From Alphaproteobacteria bacterium (lineage in GTDB: Bacteria > Pseudomonadota > Alphaproteobacteria > UBA2136 > UBA6156): DNA of 64,000 bases. The translations under genes were made by a program, and so were the position numbers. Location: positions 574,232 to 638,231 of the forward strand of contig JAIXQG010000002.1 in NCBI GenBank assembly GCA_027485835.1, in the 5' to 3' direction. This document shows positions 55,048 through 63,940 of this stretch, in pieces; the first letter of the stretch is position 1, and each line of letters opens with the position of its first letter. Below the pieces are notes generated by a model. That model was not told the origin of the DNA and searched no databases. It saw only the letters and a program-made list of their open reading frames with translations.

Positions 55048-58000
55048 TACGGACGGCACATGAACATCTTACTGGTTGCAGGGTTGAAGCGCATCTTACC
55101 GTAGTCGGCTCCGCTGGAACAGGAGGTATCGGCATTACCCGGCTGGATGCTACCACTGGCTGAGACATTCCCGACACCGGTGATGTTGAAGCCACCCATG
55201 GCCAAGGCTTGCGTGGCGGTGTGGTTACCGAGGTTGTCGGTGCCGCCGCCGCTGGTCATGCTGACCCCGGCGCTACCGCTGACGCCTACCAGTTGCAGAA
55301 TGGGGGTAGCGACTGTTGTACCGGAGATTGTACCCGTTGTGCTGACGCCCGGGCTAATTAGACCCAAGGTGGGGTGCAGGTAGCCGACGGTAACGCCGCC
55401 GAGGGTGAAGCTCACCGTGCTGGTAGCGCTGTTGACCACGATGTTGCTGGTACCGGAGATAAGGCGGTCGGAACTCAGGTTACCGGCGTTAATGATATTG
55501 AAGCCAGCCATGTTCAGGTTTTGGGTGGCGGTATGGTTACCGAGGTTGTCGGCCGTTGTGGTGAGGCTGATGCCGCCTGTGCTGGAGACGCCTTGCAGTT
55601 GCAGCAGCGGCGTGCTGAGTTGAGTTGAGGACACCACATTGCTTGTTAAGCTGGGGATGTAGCTGGCGGTACTGCCGAGGTAACCCCATGTGGTACCGCT
55701 GGTGGTGAGGCTGACGGTGTTGCCACTGGTGTTGGCGGTGACGGTGAGGGTGCCGCTGGTGATGCGGTCGCCACTGACGCTGAGGTTGGTGAGGAGAGAA
55801 CCGTCACCGATAAACTTGTTGGCGGAGATGTTGCCGGTGGCACTGATGTTGCCCACACCCGTAATATTGAAGGTGGCCATGTTCAGCGCTTGCGTGGCGG
55901 TGTGGTTGCCAAGGTTGTCGCCCGACATGGAGAGGCTGACACCGGCCGAGGCGCTGACTGGTTTTAGGCTAAGGAGGCCAGTATAGGCGGTGGTGGCGGA
56001 AACGGTGCCGGAGACTTCCAGTGCCGTAGTGGGCACAGCCACGTTGATACCGATACGGTTGGCGTAGCCGAGGCCGCTGGAAATATCGCCAAAGATGGCA
56101 TTACCGATGCTGAGGTAGTTGCTGGTGGTGGCTGCCGGTGTGGTGAGGCCTGCGCCGAGGAGAATGTTGTTGGCACCGGTGGTGAGGGTCATACCGCTGT
56201 TGGCACCTACGATGGTGTTGGAGGAGCCGGTGGTGAGGGCGGTACCGGTGTACGCACCGAGGAGGGTGTTGGCGGAGAAGGAGTTGTCGCTTACCCCTTG
56301 GCCTGCCGAGAAACCGATGGCCGTGTTGTAGGAGCCAGTTTCGGTATTTAACAGGGTTTGGTAACCAACACTTGTATTAGCAAGACCGCTGGTATTGTTG
56401 TAAAGCCCCAATCGACCTACAGCGGTTGAACCTATTGCATTATTGGACATTAAAGCGCCTGCACCCACTGCTACAACTCTACTTCCGGTATTATATTGCG
56501 CAGCAGCTTGTCCAACAGCGACTAAGCTTATACCTGTGTTTGATCTTGCAGAGTCTGATCCTATAGCGGTAACGTTATTAGCTGTGTTATTTGCAGCGCT
56601 ATAACGTCCGATAGCTGTGAGGGCTAGTCCAGTATTATTTTGACCCGCATTCCCACCTAATACTGTTGTCATCGACGTTTGGTTGTTTCCAGTTCCCAAG
56701 CCAATGTACAATGAGTCGGGTTCGCCAGAATTGTCATAATTACCTAATTGAAGTGACGTTGCACTGATGGTTACTGCACCGTTTTGGCGGGCGATGACGG
56801 AGGTGGTGCCGCTGGTGATACGGTCGGTGTCGGCTGTGCCGGTGGCGCCTGCGACCATGGTTTCCCACGACGTGCCGTTGCGGCAGACCTGGAACTGGCC
56901 GCCGGTGAAGCGGATGGCACCGGTGCGGTCGGCGTCGCAAGACTCGCCGCCGTCGGCAATGCGCAGAGTTCCGCCGACGTGCAAGCTGGTGGACGGGTTT
57001 ATCGCAACTTCATAGCTGCCCATACCCACCAGACCGGAGCCGGTGATGCGCATGCGGGTATCGGCGTAGTCGTCGCCCGGGCCGCGAGTTGTGAAATCTA
57101 TGAAGGTGGGAGCACGGTTGCTGCTGAAGTTGCTTTCTGCCGTCATGTAGATGGCTGCGCCCTGCTGGTCGATGCTGCCGTCGCTACCGAAGGCTTGCAA
57201 GCTTGCGAGAGGTTGGCCTGCTTCGATAATGCTCATGCTGTTATTGCGGCGGAAGACACGGATGGCGGCGTGTTCGGTGCCGTCGAGGCGGGTACCGATC
57301 AGGTTCAGGACGTTGTCGTTACCTTCGAAGGTGACGGTGTTGCCATCGAAGCCGCTGGCGACGACGTGGAGGTCGCTGTCGGGTACGTTCTTATTGATAC
57401 CTACCTTACCATTCGTGCCGACGATGACACGGGCTGTGCCGTCGGTGGCGATGGTGACGGACGTGTTTTGGCTGGCGAAGACCTGCGAGGTGCCGCTGGT
57501 GATACGGTCGGAACTAAGCGCACTGGCGAGCGGTTGGCCGTTGAGCAGGATGTTGGTGGCGCTGATGGTGCCGGAGACTTCCAGCTCGGTGCTGGGTGTG
57601 AGCGTACCGATACCGACGTAGCTGTTGCTAGTGATGATCATGGCGTCTGTGTTGGTGGTGCCGAATCTCAGCTCCTTACTAATACCGTTACCGACGACGT
57701 AGACGTCGTTGCTCCAGTGGATATAGCCGTCGTTGTCGAGCCATACTTCCGACCCGAAGTAGCGGTAGCCGTAGACGTCGCCAGTGGCGCGGAGCTCGCC
57801 ATTAAAGTAGCCGTTGGTACCGGAGATGGGGCCGGTAGAGCTGACGCCCGGGGTGACGAGACCCATGGTGGCGTGGAAGTACGAGGTGGTGGTACCGGCG
57901 GTGGTAATGCTGACGGTGTTGCCATTGGTGTTGGCGGTGACGCGAGTGGTGCCGGACACGATACTGTCGGTGGTGAGGCCGGTGATGTTGCTGGCGTTGA

Positions 58001-61000
58001 TGTTGGTCAGCTGGGAGCCGTCGCCGATAAACTGGTTAGCAGAGATATTGCCGGTGGTGCTGATGTTGCCGACGTTGGTGATATTGAAGCCGCCCATATC
58101 GAGGTTTTGGGTGGCGGTGTGGTTGCCCAAGTTGTCGCCGGGGTTGGAGAGGCTGACACCGGCGCTGCCTGCAACACCACGGAGGATAACGCGGCCGGTG
58201 TTGACGTCGGCCGACGACACCGTACCGGTGGCGGAGACGCCCGGAGTGACGAGGCCCAGCGTGCCGTGGAAGTAGGAGGTGGTGGTGCCGCCGGTAGTGA
58301 CGCTGACGGTGTTGCCATTGGTGTTGGCGACCACGGCGGTGGTACCGCTGGTGATGCGGTCGGTGTCGACACTGCCGGACGCGCCTGCGACCAGAGTTTC
58401 CCAGCTGGTGCCGTTGCGGCAGACCTGGAACTGGCCGGCGGTGAAGCGGATGGCACCAGTGCGGTTGCTATCGCAGGCCTCGGCGCCATTGGCGATGCGC
58501 AGCGTGCCGGACACGTGCAGGGCGGTAGTGGGGGCGGCCACATTAATACCGATGCGGTTGGCGTAGCCGAGGCCGCTGGAAATATCGCCAAAGATGGCAT
58601 TACCGATGCTGAGGTAGTTGCTGGTGGTAGCGGCCGGAGTGGTGAGACCTGCGCCGAGGAGGATGTTGCCGCCGCCGGTGGTGAGTGTCATGCCGCTGTT
58701 GGCACCGACGATGGTGTTGTTGCTACCCGTGGTGAGGGCGGTACCGGTGTAGGCGCCGATGAGGGTGTTGGCACTATGGCTGTTGCTGACTATACCCACG
58801 GCGGCTGCATAACCCAGCACGGTGTTGTAGGAACCCGTCTCATTACGCATCAGCGCCTGATAACCGATGCCGATATTTGCTAAACCTTCTTTATTATCGT
58901 ACATCGCCTCTCGGCCAATTGCGATGGTGCCAGAGGCTTGGTTGTGAATAGCGGCAGCATGACCGACCGCGATTAGAGACGAAGCGGTATTGTACTGTCC
59001 GGCATAGCTACCGGCTAAAACCACTTGGTTTCCTCTGTTGAAGGCACCCGCATTTGCCCCTAACATAAAGGCCTCTGAACCGGTATTTGCCACACCGGTA
59101 TAGCTACCAATTGCAATGAGATTGTTACCACTGTTGTCGTAGCCGGCGTAGTATCCTACAGCAATTGTTTCATTACCTTGGTTGGAAGCGGCTGACTGAT
59201 CACCAAACGCTGTGAGTTGGTTACCCGAGTTGTCGTAGGCCGAACGATATCCGACCGCAACAACACCATTACCGGTATTGTTGATGGCAGCGTCACCACC
59301 TATCAGAATACGTCCGGAGGAAGAGCTATCAGGAATAGTGAGGTCGAGGCGGCCACGGATTTGTGTAGTGCCTGAAATCGAGAGTGCGTTCGAGAAAATG
59401 GGTTGCTGGCCAATACCAATATAACCATTTGCATCAATATTCATACGCTCTGTACCAGCGGTTGTGAAGCTGATAGCGCCGTTGGTATTTACGACAACGT
59501 TACTTGTACCGCTGGTGATGCGGTCCATGTTCAGGCCACTGATGTTGCCGGCGTTGATGTTGGTGAGCAGGGAGCCATCGCCGATAAACTGGTTGGCCGA
59601 CACGTTGCCGGTGACACTGATGTTGCCGGTGGTGGAGACGTTGCCGGTAGCGACCGTGGTGAGGCTGGCAGTGGTGGCGGTGAGCTGGTTACCGTAGAGC
59701 GAGGTGCCGCTGATGGCGCCGGTAGTGGAAATGCTGCCTGCGACCAGTTGGCCGTTGTTGATGTAAGCGGTGGTTACCCCGTTTTGAGTGAAGCTGACGG
59801 TGTTGGTGGCGTCGTTGACCACCACGGCGTCGGTGCCCGAGGTGATGCGGTCGGTTTCTATCGTACCCGTGCCGCCGGCGACGAGGTTTTCCCATGTAGT
59901 ACCGTTGCGGCAGACCTGGAACTGGCCTGCGGCGTAGCGGATGGCACCGGTGCGGTTGGCGTCGCAGGATTCTCCGCCGTTGGCGATGCGGAGGGTGCCG
60001 GAGACGTGGAGGGTGGTGGAGGCGATAGCTTGACCCATACCTATACCTACGGCGATACCCGAAGCACCCATGGCGATGCGGCCCGTGCTATTCGGATTCA
60101 TAAATATGGGATTGTTGGATGTATGAACTTGGAAACCGTTGGAGTTCGCGCTGATGATAAAGCCTTGGGGTGCGTTAAAGTCTATCGCAGAACCGTTATT
60201 ACGGAACGTCGCATAATTGGTTGAGTTCCCTAACCGTAATAGGCTGGCGCTTGTGGCGCTAATTTCGAGATTGCTGGAGGCCGTGGTGGTACCGATACCG
60301 ACGTTCCCTGCAAAGTAGCCGGTGGTACCGCTGATGCCGCCGGTGGAGCTGACACCGAGGGTTACCAGACCGCGGGAGGGGTCGAACCAGCCGGTGTTAA
60401 CACCTGCCTGAGTGAGGCTGATGTAGCCGGTGGTGCTGACCACTTGCAGGGTGGTGGTGCCGGAGACGATGCGGTCGGGGGCGGAGCTATCGGCAACGGC
60501 GGCCAAGCTTTCCCATGACGTACCATTGCGGCAGAACTGGAAGTCTGCGCCACTGTAGCGGATGGCACCGGTGCGGCTGGCATCGCAGGCTTCGCCACCG
60601 TTGGCGATGCGGAGGGTGCCGGAGACGTCAAGAGCTGTTGCCAATATCGTTCCATTGGCGGCTTGAATACCTACCTTACCGTCATTTGCGACACGGAATG
60701 AACCTGGAGCGCCGTTGCTTTTTGCTTGAAGAACACTGTAACGACCATCGGTCCCACCGCTTTCAAAGAATGCCGTGGGTCGGAATGTACCGAAGCTTAT
60801 GCCACTTGAACCACTGTAAACATGCAGTTTTGCGAGGGGCGAAGAAGTACCTATACCAATATTTGTAGAAGAGACGATACGCATCGCTTCTGTACCTAAC
60901 TCGCTGTTGAAGCGGCCAGCATAAAGTTGAGTAGCGGAGATAGGGCCGGTGGTGGAGACGCCGGGCCCAACGAAGCCGAGAGTGGGGTGGAAGTAGGCGG

Positions 61001-62474
61001 CATCAGCCACTCCGCCAAGGGTGAGGCCTACAGTACCGGCTTGCTGGGCGATGACGGCGGCGGTGCCGGAAACGATACGGTCGACCGGGTTGGCAGAGAA
61101 GTCGATACCGGTGAGGCCCGAGCCGTCGCCCGAGAAACCGCTGGCGGAAATGGTGCCTGAGCTGGAAACGCCGCCGTTGGCGAAGGTGACGCCGTCGATG
61201 GTCTGGCTACCGGAAACATTCAGGTTGCCGGTGACGGTGAGGTCGCCGTTCACGCGGCCGGAATTGGCGGTGAGGTCTCCTACACTGGCGGTGGTAACGG
61301 AAATACTGGAGGCGTTGATAGCGCCTGTGCCGAGGCTACCCACAGTGGCGGCGCCGCCAACGGTGAGGTTGGTGGTGACGCTGACATTGGTGGCGGAAAT
61401 GCCGGCCATACTGATGACCGTACCATTGCTAACGGCTTGGACTTGCGTAGGAATATTGTTGATATTGGCCCAGTTGACCGACGAGGCGGTAACGCCAGTA
61501 AGGGCCGAGCCATCACCCGCAAAGCTGGTGGCGGTAACCGTGCCGCTGGCGGAGACGCCGCCGTTGGCAAAGCTGACACCGTCGATGGTTTGCGTGCCGC
61601 TGACATACAAGTTACCGCTGAGGCGCAGGTTGGTGGCGGAAATGGTGCCGTTGACTTCGAGGCGGGCGGTGGGGTTGGTGGTGCCGATACCGACAAAGCC
61701 ATCGGTACCCCGCAACAGCATGCTGGTGGTGGTGGACGTGGCGTTTTGGTGGAAGAAGACGATATCTTCCTGCGCGACGGAGTTGGAGCGGTAGGTACCT
61801 AAGTAGAGGTCGTTCGCCATGGCGGCGACGTTGGTGATGTTGCCGTCGTTCTTAATACCGAGGCCGTTGGCGCTAATGGCGGGGTTGGTGAATATCTGGC
61901 CGTAGCTGCCGATACCGGTGGGTTGAATGTAGATACCGCTGGTACTGACAATACCGGTGGTGCTGACACCCGGGCCGACGAAACCGAGGGTGGGGTGGAA
62001 GTAGGCCGCGTTGGCGGTGCCACCGAGGGTGAGGCCTACGGTACCGCCTTGCTGGGCGATGACGGCGGCGGTGCCACTAATAATACGGTCGACCGGGTTG
62101 GCGGAGAAGTCGATGCCGGTGATGCCCGAGCCATCGCCCGCAAAGCCGGTGGCGGAAATGGTGCCGGTGGCGGAGACACCGCCGTTGGCGAAAGTAACGC
62201 CGTCGAACGACTGGCTGCCGCTAACAAGCAGGTTGCCGACCACGCGGAGGTCGCCGGGGACGGTGAGGCGGTTGCCGGGGATATCTAAGAGCGGGGCGCC
62301 GACCGGACAGCCGAGGTCGGACCCGCCGCCGCCGACACAGACGCGGTAGGCGTTATTACCTAGTGTGCTGGAAATGGTGGCGACGTCTTGCCATGCGGCG
62401 TGACCCGGAACTGCCCATGCGGCCGCGATACCCACAAGGGCGACGAGGCGGAGCGTGAGCGAAGGGGCGCGCAT
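55047..62474 (-). CDS. Giant secreted fibre/adhesin-like protein, 2475 aa (operon gene 1)
   Basis: The signal peptide LRLVALVGIAAAWAVPGHAA is at the N-terminus from the ATG at 62474; a longer start puts 40 unrelated residues first. The body has tail-fibre or trimeric-adhesin-like repeats: SFDGVTFANGGVSATGTISA, DRIISGTAAVIAQQ, and GIGTTNPTARLEVNGTIS. Two YadA-head-like blocks (residues about 1045-1198 and 1912-2060) follow the AVG/AIG pattern, as in GNETIAVGYYAGYDNSGNNL. Four Cys units (RTGAIRYxxxQFQVCRNGTSWE) are near residues 640, 845, 1345 and 1857, and the C-terminus reads GKMRFNPATSKMFMC. No YadA anchor, S74 peptidase or membrane segment is seen at the end. Likely an extracellular fibre; the secretion route is unknown. 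Confidence 0.88.
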   Translation of the reverse strand: MRAPSLTLRLVALVGIAAAWAVPGHAAWQDVATISSTLGNNAYRVCVGGGGSDLGCPVGAPLLDIPGNRLTVPGDLRVVGNLLVSGSQSFDGVTFANGGVSATGTISATGFAGDGSGITGIDFSANPVDRIISGTAAVIAQQGGTVGLTLGGTANAAYFHPTLGFVGPGVSTTGIVSTSGIYIQPTGIGSYGQIFTNPAISANGLGIKNDGNITNVAAMANDLYLGTYRSNSVAQEDIVFFHQNATSTTTSMLLRGTDGFVGIGTTNPTARLEVNGTISATNLRLSGNLYVSGTQTIDGVSFANGGVSASGTVTATSFAGDGSALTGVTASSVNWANINNIPTQVQAVSNGTVISMAGISATNVSVTTNLTVGGAATVGSLGTGAINASSISVTTASVGDLTANSGRVNGDLTVTGNLNVSGSQTIDGVTFANGGVSSSGTISASGFSGDGSGLTGIDFSANPVDRIVSGTAAVIAQQAGTVGLTLGGVADAAYFHPTLGFVGPGVSTTGPISATQLYAGRFNSELGTEAMRIVSSTNIGIGTSSPLAKLHVYSGSSGISFGTFRPTAFFESGGTDGRYSVLQAKSNGAPGSFRVANDGKVGIQAANGTILATALDVSGTLRIANGGEACDASRTGAIRYSGADFQFCRNGTSWESLAAVADSSAPDRIVSGTTTLQVVSTTGYISLTQAGVNTGWFDPSRGLVTLGVSSTGGISGTTGYFAGNVGIGTTTASSNLEISATSASLLRLGNSTNYATFRNNGSAIDFNAPQGFIISANSNGFQVHTSNNPIFMNPNSTGRIAMGASGIAVGIGMGQAIASTTLHVSGTLRIANGGESCDANRTGAIRYAAGQFQVCRNGTTWENLVAGGTGTIETDRITSGTDAVVVNDATNTVSFTQNGVTTAYINNGQLVAGSISTTGAISGTSLYGNQLTATTASLTTVATGNVSTTGNISVTGNVSANQFIGDGSLLTNINAGNISGLNMDRITSGTSNVVVNTNGAISFTTAGTERMNIDANGYIGIGQQPIFSNALSISGTTQIRGRLDLTIPDSSSSGRILIGGDAAINNTGNGVVAVGYRSAYDNSGNQLTAFGDQSAASNQGNETIAVGYYAGYDNSGNNLIAIGSYTGVANTGSEAFMLGANAGAFNRGNQVVLAGSYAGQYNTASSLIAVGHAAAIHNQASGTIAIGREAMYDNKEGLANIGIGYQALMRNETGSYNTVLGYAAAVGIVSNSHSANTLIGAYTGTALTTGSNNTIVGANSGMTLTTGGGNILLGAGLTTPAATTSNYLSIGNAIFGDISSGLGYANRIGINVAAPTTALHVSGTLRIANGAEACDSNRTGAIRFTAGQFQVCRNGTSWETLVAGASGSVDTDRITSGTTAVVANTNGNTVSVTTGGTTTSYFHGTLGLVTPGVSATGTVSSADVNTGRVILRGVAGSAGVSLSNPGDNLGNHTATQNLDMGGFNITNVGNISTTGNISANQFIGDGSQLTNINASNITGLTTDSIVSGTTRVTANTNGNTVSITTAGTTTSYFHATMGLVTPGVSSTGPISGTNGYFNGELRATGDVYGYRYFGSEVWLDNDGYIHWSNDVYVVGNGISKELRFGTTNTDAMIITSNSYVGIGTLTPSTELEVSGTISATNILLNGQPLASALSSDRITSGTSQVFASQNTSVTIATDGTARVIVGTNGKVGINKNVPDSDLHVVASGFDGNTVTFEGNDNVLNLIGTRLDGTEHAAIRVFRRNNSMSIIEAGQPLASLQAFGSDGSIDQQGAAIYMTAESNFSSNRAPTFIDFTTRGPGDDYADTRMRITGSGLVGMGSYEVAINPSTSLHVGGTLRIADGGESCDADRTGAIRFTGGQFQVCRNGTSWETMVAGATGTADTDRITSGTTSVIARQNGAVTISATSLQLGNYDNSGEPDSLYIGLGTGNNQTSMTTVLGGNAGQNNTGLALTAIGRYSAANNTANNVTAIGSDSARSNTGISLVAVGQAAAQYNTGSRVVAVGAGALMSNNAIGSTAVGRLGLYNNTSGLANTSVGYQTLLNTETGSYNTAIGFSAGQGVSDNSFSANTLLGAYTGTALTTGSSNTIVGANSGMTLTTGANNILLGAGLTTPAATTSNYLSIGNAIFGDISSGLGYANRIGINVAVPTTALEVSGTVSATTAYTGLLSLKPVSASAGVSLSMSGDNLGNHTATQALNMATFNITGVGNISATGNISANKFIGDGSLLTNLSVSGDRITSGTLTVTANTSGNTVSLTTSGTTWGYLGSTASYIPSLTSNVVSSTQLSTPLLQLQGVSSTGGISLTTTADNLGNHTATQNLNMAGFNIINAGNLSSDRLISGTSNIVVNSATSTVSFTLGGVTVGYLHPTLGLISPGVSTTGTISGTTVATPILQLVGVSGSAGVSMTSGGGTDNLGNHTATQALAMGGFNITGVGNVSASGSIQPGNADTSCSSGADYGKMRFNPATSKMFMCRP
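56036..56290 (-). repeat. Direct repeat inside the giant gene, copy 1
   Basis: This stretch (protein residues about 2062-2147) matches the one at 58535-58789 at an offset of 2499 bases. The match includes 74 identical bases at 56056-56129. The offset is exactly 833 codons, so recombination between copies would delete 833 residues in frame. Confidence 0.85.
58535..58789 (-). repeat. Direct repeat inside the giant gene, copy 2
   Basis: Partner of the repeat at 56036-56290 (protein residues about 1229-1314), encoding LTTGSNNTIVGANSGM and SNYLSIGNAIFGDISSG. The 74 identical bases lie at 58555-58628. Each copy directly follows a lower-GC YadA-head-like block on the coding strand. Confidence 0.85.
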
Positions 62475-62603
62475 GTCTAGCAATCTACCCAGATTTGCGC
62501 CACTTGGAAGGCATGCGGCCGCCACCGAAGGGTATTCAAACCACAGGGTGTGGCCGCCTTGTTGTACACCATGTCCCCTTATAGGTGTATGCACGAGGCT
62601 TTG

Positions 62604-62619
62604 TGACAGTATACTGTCA
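62604..62619. promoter_or_regulatory. 16-bp perfect palindrome upstream of the giant gene
   Basis: TGACAGTATACTGTCA lies 130 bases before the giant gene's start, in the gap after sufT. A perfect 16-bp palindrome is a good candidate for a dimeric repressor or activator site. It contains a TATACT -10-like sequence, but no matching -35 was found. The remainder of the gap shows no other gene. Confidence 0.5.
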
Positions 62620-62686
62620 GATGAAATCCGGGGGCGTCCGCAGATTTGTTAGAGATATAATGAATACGGAATTTGCCCGCGACGCA

Positions 62687-63052
62687 TTAGAGAAGACCGA
62701 GGGCGAGCTTGGCTTCGAGCGGGAGGTTCTCTTTTTTCCACGGAGGGTCGAACGTGAGGGTGAGCGACGTGGCATACCCTGTTGCATTTGCGACAGCATT
62801 TTGGGCCTGGCGGGGCAGTTCTTCCGCCACCGGACAGTTCGGGGCGGTCAGTGTCATAGTGATATGGGCTGTTTTAGCGGTGTCGTTCAGGTCGACTTTA
62901 TAGATAAGCCCGAGGTCGTAAATATTAATAGGGAGCTCGGGGTCGTAGACATTCCGCAGGGCGTGGATCGCTTTTTCGCTTACCGAGGCGTCGGCCGACA
63001 GGGTGCCGGTATCGGTCTGGAGGTCGTCGTCGGTGAGGATTTCGATCGGCAT
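62687..63052 (-). CDS. sufT: SufT/DUF59 family Fe-S assembly protein
   Basis: The 121-residue protein is a MIP18/DUF59 member: HALRNVYDPELPINIYDLGLIYKVD matches the conserved V-x-DPE-x-x-x-N-I-x-x-LGL-x-Y motif. LTAPNCPVAEELPRQ carries the conserved Cys. SufT proteins help mature iron-sulfur proteins and are usually in suf operons. Here the gene is 28 kb from sufBCDS, and is the second gene after the Hsp33 homologue, whose stop lies three bases before this start. Confidence 0.9.
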   Translation of the reverse strand: MPIEILTDDDLQTDTGTLSADASVSEKAIHALRNVYDPELPINIYDLGLIYKVDLNDTAKTAHITMTLTAPNCPVAEELPRQAQNAVANATGYATSLTLTFDPPWKKENLPLEAKLALGLL

Positions 63053-63055
63053 GGG

Positions 63056-63940
63056 TTAGTTTTCGGTCGGGATGACGTCTTGCAGGTGGGCCAGTTCGTC
63101 GGCGCTAAAGCTGACGGATTGGCCGGTGGTGTTGTCGGTCAGGGTAATCGTGCCGAGCGCGATCAGTTCGGCCAGTTCCTCCTGCGGCAGGCCGGCGAGC
63201 GCGGCGAGCATGCGCGCGCGGGGGTTATCGGCGGCGAAGGTGGGCGCTTCCGGCGGATAGGTGCTGAGGTCGTCTTCGGCGAAGAGGCGCATTAAGAGGG
63301 TTTCTGGCGCGAGCGAGGGGTCGAGGGCTTCCAGCGGGGTGAGCGTTTGCAGCAGAAGCTTCATCCGCGTCCAGTCGTCGTCGGTCAGTGGCTCTTCGTT
63401 CTGGCCGGTGGGCAGAGCTTGGAGCATGAGGGCGGTAGCTTGCTCGGTATTCGTGAACACCACGAAAAGGGTGGGGGTTTGCACCGAGTGCTCAAAGTAA
63501 TAGGCGAGACTCTCGGCGGCCGAAGTACCCGTGAGGGGGACTAATGACTGGTAGCGGTTGGAGAGGTCGGCCGGTTCCATCGTAATGGCGAAGATGCCGC
63601 CCTCGGTGCTGGCCAGCGTGCTGAACGGTGTGCCTTGGGCTGCCGGGTTGGCGTAGGCCTTAAGGGTGGCGGGGGAATCCGGGGTGGTACCACAGTGGGC
63701 GAAGATCAGTGCGCCGAGTTCGGCGTGTTGCAGTTGCAGGCTGACGGAGAGCGAGTGTTTGGTGTCGTGAGCCAAAAGCGCGGCGGCGGCGAGGAGCTCG
63801 GCCAGCGTTTGGGTGCAGGGAGTGGCTTCCTTCAGGCTGGGAATGTGATCGGACAGTTCCTTCAGTTGGAGCAAACGCCCGCGGATGGGCAGGTTGTGAA
63901 ACTGGAAGGGCAGCAGGATGTTGGCAGAAGACGTTGTCAT
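63056..63940 (-). CDS. hslO: Hsp33-like chaperone lacking the zinc/redox cysteines
   Basis: The 294-residue protein has the Hsp33 layout: FQFHNLPIRGRLLQL at the N-terminus, AAALLAHDTKHSLSVSLQLQ, GGIFAITMEPADLSNRYQSLVPLTG, LAYYFEHSVQTPTLFVV, and the C-terminal RARMLAALAGLPQEELAEL. Typical Hsp33 has four zinc cysteines as CxC and CxxC. Here the matching places read FAADNP (residues 235-240) and LTDNTTGQ (267-274), without Cys. Only two Cys (42 and 83) exist, both in the N-terminal domain. The redox switch must be absent or altered. It heads a likely operon with sufT. Confidence 0.87.
   Translation of the reverse strand: MTTSSANILLPFQFHNLPIRGRLLQLKELSDHIPSLKEATPCTQTLAELLAAAALLAHDTKHSLSVSLQLQHAELGALIFAHCGTTPDSPATLKAYANPAAQGTPFSTLASTEGGIFAITMEPADLSNRYQSLVPLTGTSAAESLAYYFEHSVQTPTLFVVFTNTEQATALMLQALPTGQNEEPLTDDDWTRMKLLLQTLTPLEALDPSLAPETLLMRLFAEDDLSTYPPEAPTFAADNPRARMLAALAGLPQEELAELIALGTITLTDNTTGQSVSFSADELAHLQDVIPTEN

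Noticed and set aside
56784..58883. A 699-codon plus-strand frame inside the giant gene
   Set aside because: It mirrors GC-rich repeats of the giant gene in the opposite strand, with Gly/Ala/Val/Asp-rich composition. A long antisense frame is expected from repeated GC-rich codons.
49038..62474. Prophage or contractile tail locus
   Set aside because: The fibre-like repeats suggested phage tails, but all five proteins have Sec signal peptides and no capsid, terminase, sheath, baseplate or integrase gene is in the window.
55047..62474. Trimeric autotransporter (YadA/Hia type V secretion)
   Set aside because: Head-like repeats are present, but the C-terminus ends in a Cys-rich unit with no beta-barrel anchor. 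Called fibre/adhesin-like only.
55047..62474. CRISPR array
   Set aside because: Recurring 20-40 bp pieces in this stretch are degenerate coding repeats with no constant spacer length and lie in one open frame. No cas genes.
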